Assembly (NCBI GenBank): GCA_033577755.1
Contig: JAVQXV010000048.1
Coordinates: 1-18,534, forward strand
Length of the DNA: 18,534 nt
Reading direction: 5' to 3'
DNA from: JANWXR01 sp033577755
GTDB taxonomy: Bacteria; Chloroflexota; Anaerolineae; Anaerolineales; UBA6663
Shown here one piece after another: positions 13,258-18,534 of the stretch (its first letter is position 1; each line of letters starts with the position of its first letter). The notes under the pieces were generated by a model, which saw only the letters and a list, made by a program, of their open reading frames with translations, was not told the origin of the DNA and did not search any database. A program made the position numbers and the translations under genes.

Positions 13258-15516
13258 ATGCTTAACATGCTGGACGTTTTCGTGATCGTGTTCGGGAGTG
13301 CACTGGCCCTGACCGGTTGGTTTTGGCTACGCCGGAGCTTGCGCGCCCGTGGCATCGGCGTGCAGCCGCGACCCCGGGAAGTGTGGATCTTGGGTCAATA
13401 CTCGCCGCTGCTCACCTGGCTGCGCTATCAGTCATTTTCTCAAGACTACTGGCGTAACGGCTGGCAAAGTTGGCGGTCACAGTTCGGCTCATTCCGATGG
13501 AACTCGCTCTTACCGAGACGGCCACGCCTTCTGCCCAATGCCCCACCGGCCCCGGCTGTGATCCCCCCATCCCTCCCGGACGACTACGGCCCACTCACCG
13601 CGACGATGCTGCTCTACATGCTGCTCTTCGCTGCCTCCGGCCAGTACTTGCTCCTGACACAGCCCAGTGCGCCTGAACGCGGCTGGATCGCAACTGCGCT
13701 GAGTGTGCTGTTCTTTCTTGCGCTGACTAAACTGCGGGTGCACGGCGCGGTGCCGGCGCGCCTGACGGCGATTGCTGCCCGTCTGGGAGCCAGGCCCGCA
13801 CAGCTGTTGCTTGCGCTGCCCGCCCCGGCGCTGGCCGCAGCCGCTTACGAATTCGCCGGCCCCGGGATGAAAGCCCTTAATCCGGCTATGGCGCTGGCGC
13901 TGTGGGGTGCGGCCATCATGCTATCGCTGATCGCAGCCTATCGGCACACCGGTGCGGCCATATCGCTTGCACCGCCCTGGAGCCGGGCTGAAGTTGCGGC
14001 GGTTCTAGCGCTCGGCGCCGGCGCTCTGCTATTGCGCCAGATCAACAACACCTTTATCCCGGCGGCTTGGACCGGCGATGAAGGCTCGGCGGCGCTCATC
14101 GGCGTCGAGTTCCTCACCGGTCAGCGTGACAATCTCTTCTCGCTCGGCTGGTATTCTTTCCCGTCACTGTATTTCCTCATCCCGGCAGCCGCTATTGGGC
14201 TGGGCGGCAACGACTACGGTGCGCTCCGAACGCCCTCAGCGATCGCGGGAGCACTCACGGTAGTCGGTTTGTACTGGTTAGCCCGGCCGATGTTTGGTCG
14301 GGGCACCGCCATACTGGCCGCACTGCTTTTGGGCACACTCGGCTACCACATCCACTTCAGTCGCATCGGCTTACAAAACGTGTGGGATGGCCTATTTGCA
14401 GTCATCGTCTTCGGCGCGTTCTGGCGCGGCTGGTACACAGGCCGCCGGATCTGGTTCATGGTGGCCGGCTTGACTCTAGGCCTGGCCCAGTATTTCTACA
14501 TCAGCACGCGGATGCTGCCGCTCGTGCTGCTCGGTTGGCTGGCGTTGACGCTGCTCTTCCAGCGTGAGACGCTAAGGCAACGCCTGGCCGATGTTTTCTG
14601 GCTCGCGCTGATCGCAATCGTGGTTGTAGCCCCACTCGCTTCGTTTTACTTCCATCATCCCGAGGAGTATGCCGCGCCGGTCAACCGCGTGATGCTCGAT
14701 AGCAACTGGTTGGCAAGGGAGGCCGAGCAAGTGGGACAGCCCGTCTGGCGCGTGGCGTGGAACAATGCTTATGCTTCGGCCCTGGCCTTTACGGCTGTTC
14801 CGTTGCGCGCTTGGTACAACACCGGCAAGCCCATGCTGTTGGAGGTGTCCGCGCCACTGTTCATCGTGGGCGTGCTGCTACTGTTGACCATGCTGCGCGA
14901 CCCACGTGCCTGGTTGCTCGGCTTGTGGCTGGCAGGCGTCATCGCCAGTGGGGCGCTCACCGAAAGCACCCCAGCCGGCCAACGGTACGTCGTTGCCGCA
15001 CCGGCTGCCACCTTGGTGACCGCCTTCGGCCTGAGCACGCTCGGGCGCTGGGCAAGCGAAGCCTGGCCGGCGATACGCCGCTGGGTCTACGCAATGCTTG
15101 GACTAATTGTGGCAGCAGCAATGGCGCGTGAAGTACACTTCTACTTCATGGAATATATCCCCAACTTGGGACGTGGCGACCCCAATACTGAAATTGCCAC
15201 ATTATTAGCCGATCATCTGGCCGATCAGCCCTCCGGTTCGGTGGTGTACTTCTTTGGGCCACCACATATGGGCTACTATGGTTTTTCTACACACCCCTTC
15301 CTCGCACCGCAAGTGACAGGCTACGATGTGTTCGAGCCACTGACCGAACCGCCAACATGGCCCATCACAGGTCGCACCTTCTTTGTCTTTCTGCCGCATC
15401 GTGACAGAGAACGTGCTCTGGTCGAGGCCGCTTATCCTGGAGGTAACTTGCAACAGTTCTATGAACGCAACGGCCAACCCTTGTTCTGGTTGTATACTAT
15501 CGAAGGACCTCGCTAG
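13258..15516 (+). CDS. GT39/ArnT-like membrane glycosyltransferase
   Basis: This 752-aa protein has about 16 membrane segments and a ~115-residue C-terminal soluble domain. The first large outside loop carries WTGDEGSAA, with D274-E275 at the place of the catalytic Asp of protein O-mannosyltransferase/ArnT (GT39) enzymes. Next come RTPSAIAGALTVVGLYWLAR and GYHIHFSRIG, also family-like. Such enzymes move a sugar from a polyprenyl-phosphate donor on the outer face of the membrane. The N-terminal ~250 residues, with TM1, YSPLLTWLRY (48-57) and extra membrane segments, precede the usual GT39 core. ATG 13258 lies 5 bp after the previous stop; the frame is open from 13069, but that part overlaps the upstream gene. 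The acceptor cannot be predicted. Confidence 0.8.
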   Translation: MLNMLDVFVIVFGSALALTGWFWLRRSLRARGIGVQPRPREVWILGQYSPLLTWLRYQSFSQDYWRNGWQSWRSQFGSFRWNSLLPRRPRLLPNAPPAPAVIPPSLPDDYGPLTATMLLYMLLFAASGQYLLLTQPSAPERGWIATALSVLFFLALTKLRVHGAVPARLTAIAARLGARPAQLLLALPAPALAAAAYEFAGPGMKALNPAMALALWGAAIMLSLIAAYRHTGAAISLAPPWSRAEVAAVLALGAGALLLRQINNTFIPAAWTGDEGSAALIGVEFLTGQRDNLFSLGWYSFPSLYFLIPAAAIGLGGNDYGALRTPSAIAGALTVVGLYWLARPMFGRGTAILAALLLGTLGYHIHFSRIGLQNVWDGLFAVIVFGAFWRGWYTGRRIWFMVAGLTLGLAQYFYISTRMLPLVLLGWLALTLLFQRETLRQRLADVFWLALIAIVVVAPLASFYFHHPEEYAAPVNRVMLDSNWLAREAEQVGQPVWRVAWNNAYASALAFTAVPLRAWYNTGKPMLLEVSAPLFIVGVLLLLTMLRDPRAWLLGLWLAGVIASGALTESTPAGQRYVVAAPAATLVTAFGLSTLGRWASEAWPAIRRWVYAMLGLIVAAAMAREVHFYFMEYIPNLGRGDPNTEIATLLADHLADQPSGSVVYFFGPPHMGYYGFSTHPFLAPQVTGYDVFEPLTEPPTWPITGRTFFVFLPHRDRERALVEAAYPGGNLQQFYERNGQPLFWLYTIEGPR

Positions 15517-15524
15517 GAGACCTC

Positions 15525-16562
15525 ATGCACGCTGCCTTCTTCCGCCAACATGGCGGCCCTGAAGTGATGGAGTACGGTGACCTGCCCGAGCCGCCACCCC
15601 CCGGCCCGGGCGAGGTGCTGGTCGCCGTCAAAGCGGCGGCGATGAACCGCCTGGATAAGTGGGTGCGCGATGGCTGGCCGGGCCTCAAGCTGGAGCTGCC
15701 ACACATCACCGGCTCAGACGCTGCGGGCGTGGTGATCGCCGTGGGTGCGCACGTCAGCGGCTGGCAGCCGGGCGACCGCGTCTGCATCAACAGCAACGTC
15801 GGCTGCGGCGAGTGCAGCTTCTGTGTGGCAGGCCGCGACAATCTGTGCGAACGCTGGCACCTGCTCGGCGAGTCGAAGGCCGGCCTGGCGGCGGAGCGGG
15901 TGGTCGTGCCGGCGCGGCAGCTCTTGCGCGTCCCCGAGGCCTTCCCGCTTGAGCAGGCAGCTGCCGCCGGGCTGGTCTATCAGACGGCCTGGCACTCGCT
16001 TATCACACGCGGCGGTTTGCAGGCCGGCGAGAGCGTGCTCATCGTCGGCGCGGGCGGCGGCGTCAATACTGCCTCCATCCAAATTGCCAAGCTGGCCGGC
16101 TGCACGGTGTACGTGGTCGGCTCAGATGCGCGCAAGCTGGAGCTGGCGCGCTCACTTGGCGCAGACGTGCTGATTGACCGCTCGCAGGTGGACTGGGGCA
16201 AAGAGGTCTTCCGGCTGACGAACCGGCGCGGCGTGGACGTGGTGGTGGACAACGTCGGCGCGGCCACCCTGATGACCAGCCTGCGCGCGGCGCGCAAGGG
16301 CGGGCGCATCCTCACCGTCGGCAACACCAGCGGCCCGAAGTTCGAGTTCGACAATCGCTTCATGTTCGCGCGGCATCTCAGCTTCATCGGCTCCACCATG
16401 AGCACCCGCGCCGAATATGCCACCGTGATGGGCCTGGTCTTCGCCGGCAAGCTCAAGCCGGTGATCGACTCTGTCTTCCCGCTATCCGAGATCCGTGCCG
16501 CTCACGAGAAGATGGAACGCGGCGACGTGATGGGCAAGATCGTGTTGCAGGTGGCAGGTTGA
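15525..16562 (+). CDS. Zinc-type MDR reductase without the catalytic zinc ligands
   Basis: This 345-aa medium-chain dehydrogenase/reductase has a GroES-like N-terminal domain and a Rossmann domain with VGAGGGVNTASIQIAK for NAD(P)H. The structural-zinc lobe is complete (C94, C97, C100, C108 in CGECSFC...C). The catalytic-zinc Cys and His of true alcohol dehydrogenases are absent: N41 stands in AAAMNRLD, and the usual GHE is replaced by TGSD (62-65). This pattern fits quinone-oxidoreductase or enoyl/acrylyl-CoA-reductase-like members better than alcohol oxidation. AGGAGA (15515-15520) overlaps the stop codon of the preceding gene and serves ATG 15525, so translation is probably coupled. Neighbouring acyl-CoA genes favour an enoyl-CoA substrate, but that is inference. 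Confidence 0.85.
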   Translation: MHAAFFRQHGGPEVMEYGDLPEPPPPGPGEVLVAVKAAAMNRLDKWVRDGWPGLKLELPHITGSDAAGVVIAVGAHVSGWQPGDRVCINSNVGCGECSFCVAGRDNLCERWHLLGESKAGLAAERVVVPARQLLRVPEAFPLEQAAAAGLVYQTAWHSLITRGGLQAGESVLIVGAGGGVNTASIQIAKLAGCTVYVVGSDARKLELARSLGADVLIDRSQVDWGKEVFRLTNRRGVDVVVDNVGAATLMTSLRAARKGGRILTVGNTSGPKFEFDNRFMFARHLSFIGSTMSTRAEYATVMGLVFAGKLKPVIDSVFPLSEIRAAHEKMERGDVMGKIVLQVAG

Positions 16563-16573
16563 AATGAGCCTCA

Positions 16574-16641
16574 TCGGAAGTGGAAGTAAGGCCTAAGCGA
16601 CGGCAATGCCATCGCCCCGATCCGGAGAATTCCATTTCCGA
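16574..16641. other. Nested hairpin between the MDR gene and the small membrane protein
   Basis: TCGGAAGTGGAA (16574-16585) pairs with TTCCATTTCCGA (16630-16641) over 12 bp with one G-U. Inside the loop GCGA-C-GGC (16597-16604) pairs with GCC-A-TCGC (16608-16615) around AAT. No T-run follows. It may be an mRNA processing or stability element, or a weak terminator. Confidence 0.5.
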
Positions 16642-16675
16642 AAGTGTCTATTCATCTTTCAACCTGCAACCCGTT

Positions 16676-17062
16676 ATGCGCCGCCCTCGCCGCATCACGT
16701 TTCTCTGTATAATCCTGCTCGGCCTGTCTGCCTACAACCTGCTCGGAGCGACCGGCGTTTACGCGCGCTGGGACTTTCTTAGCCGGCTGCCCCTGTCCGC
16801 GCCGCCGGCCTACCTGTTGCTGCGCAACGGGTTCTGGGCGCTGGTGCTGGCGGCTCTGGCGATAGCGCTCTGGCGCTTATGGCCCTCGGCACGCCGGGCT
16901 GCCTGCCTCACCATCCCGACCTATTTCGCTCATGGCTGGTTCGACCGGTTCGTGCTGGCGCAGGCCGACTCCGCACGCGCGACCTGGCCTTGGGCGCTGG
17001 CCGTTGATGCGGTCTGCCTGGCCGTGCTGAGTCTATTGCTATCTGCACGAGATCACCGTTGA
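16676..17062 (+). CDS. Small integral membrane protein of unknown function
   Basis: This 128-aa protein begins MRRPRRITFL, a positively charged start followed by a membrane segment (about 8-28). Further hydrophobic segments lie at about 47-67 and 104-123, with a less hydrophobic one at 76-94. I do not recognise the family. Repeated aromatic and Arg/Trp positions (ARWDFLSRL, WRLWPSARR, AHGWFDRF) look structured rather than random, which supports a real gene. ATG 16676 is preferred because the frame upstream, open from 16580, translates hairpin DNA into low-complexity sequence; no good ribosome-binding site precedes it. It lies in the gap between the MDR reductase and the carboxylase, on the same strand. 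Confidence 0.65.
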   Translation: MRRPRRITFLCIILLGLSAYNLLGATGVYARWDFLSRLPLSAPPAYLLLRNGFWALVLAALAIALWRLWPSARRAACLTIPTYFAHGWFDRFVLAQADSARATWPWALAVDAVCLAVLSLLLSARDHR

Positions 17063-17098
17063 CCGTCGCACAATCCATCCTAAACCCCAGGAGCATCC

Positions 17099-18534
<1,436 letters not shown>

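Noticed and set aside
15493..15498. TATACT as a promoter for the MDR gene
   Set aside because: Inside the coding end of the GT39-like gene, no -35, and the genes appear translationally coupled.

Overview
The window looks like chromosomal DNA from a GC-rich bacterium, most probably a Chloroflexota (Anaerolineae-type) genome. This is inferred from the gene set, the TTG starts with strong Shine-Dalgarno sites, and spacers filled with short-period repeats; no rRNA or other phylogenetic marker is present. I see no tRNA, rRNA, CRISPR array, transposase or phage gene.

Region 1 (1-3900, + strand) is a MoxR AAA+ ATPase, a CoxE-type von Willebrand factor A protein and an XdhC/CoxF-type protein. This trio accompanies molybdenum hydroxylases such as carbon monoxide dehydrogenase and helps mature their cofactor. 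No hydroxylase structural gene is in the window. Every gene boundary in the trio carries copies of a GAGTTAGAG/CTCTAACTC repeat, which supplies stop codons and terminal codons. Between the VWA and XdhC genes sits a four-helix-bundle (S23/IVS-type) gene broken by an exact 14-bp tandem duplication.

Region 2 (3901-5133) is a 520-bp non-coding stretch with hairpins, followed by a Phd/YefM-like antitoxin and PIN-domain toxin pair. Region 3 (5137-8567, - strand) is a FAD-dependent glycerol-3-phosphate dehydrogenase and an alkyl-DHAP-synthase-like FAD oxidase. They are separated by nested repeats, including a 119-bp MITE-like unit. The pair suggests glycerol-phosphate or ether-lipid chemistry.

Region 4 (8739-9866) is galE with a TATAAT box upstream and a perfect 18-bp inverted repeat downstream. 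Region 5 (9942-18534, + strand) is a tightly packed run: acyl-CoA dehydrogenase, two large polytopic membrane proteins (YfhO-like and GT39-like), a zinc-type MDR reductase, a small membrane protein, and the 3'-truncated beta subunit of a propionyl-CoA-type carboxylase. The acyl-CoA genes suggest propionyl/short-chain acyl-CoA metabolism. The two membrane proteins suggest lipid-linked sugar transfer at the envelope, for which galE could supply sugar nucleotide.

I did not find a clearly new multi-gene system. The strongest unexplained signals are an identical ten-residue motif (YSPLLTWLRY) near the N termini of the two adjacent membrane proteins, encoded with six silent differences and no amino-acid change; the 14-bp duplication that exactly accounts for a frameshift; and the repeat families that form gene ends.
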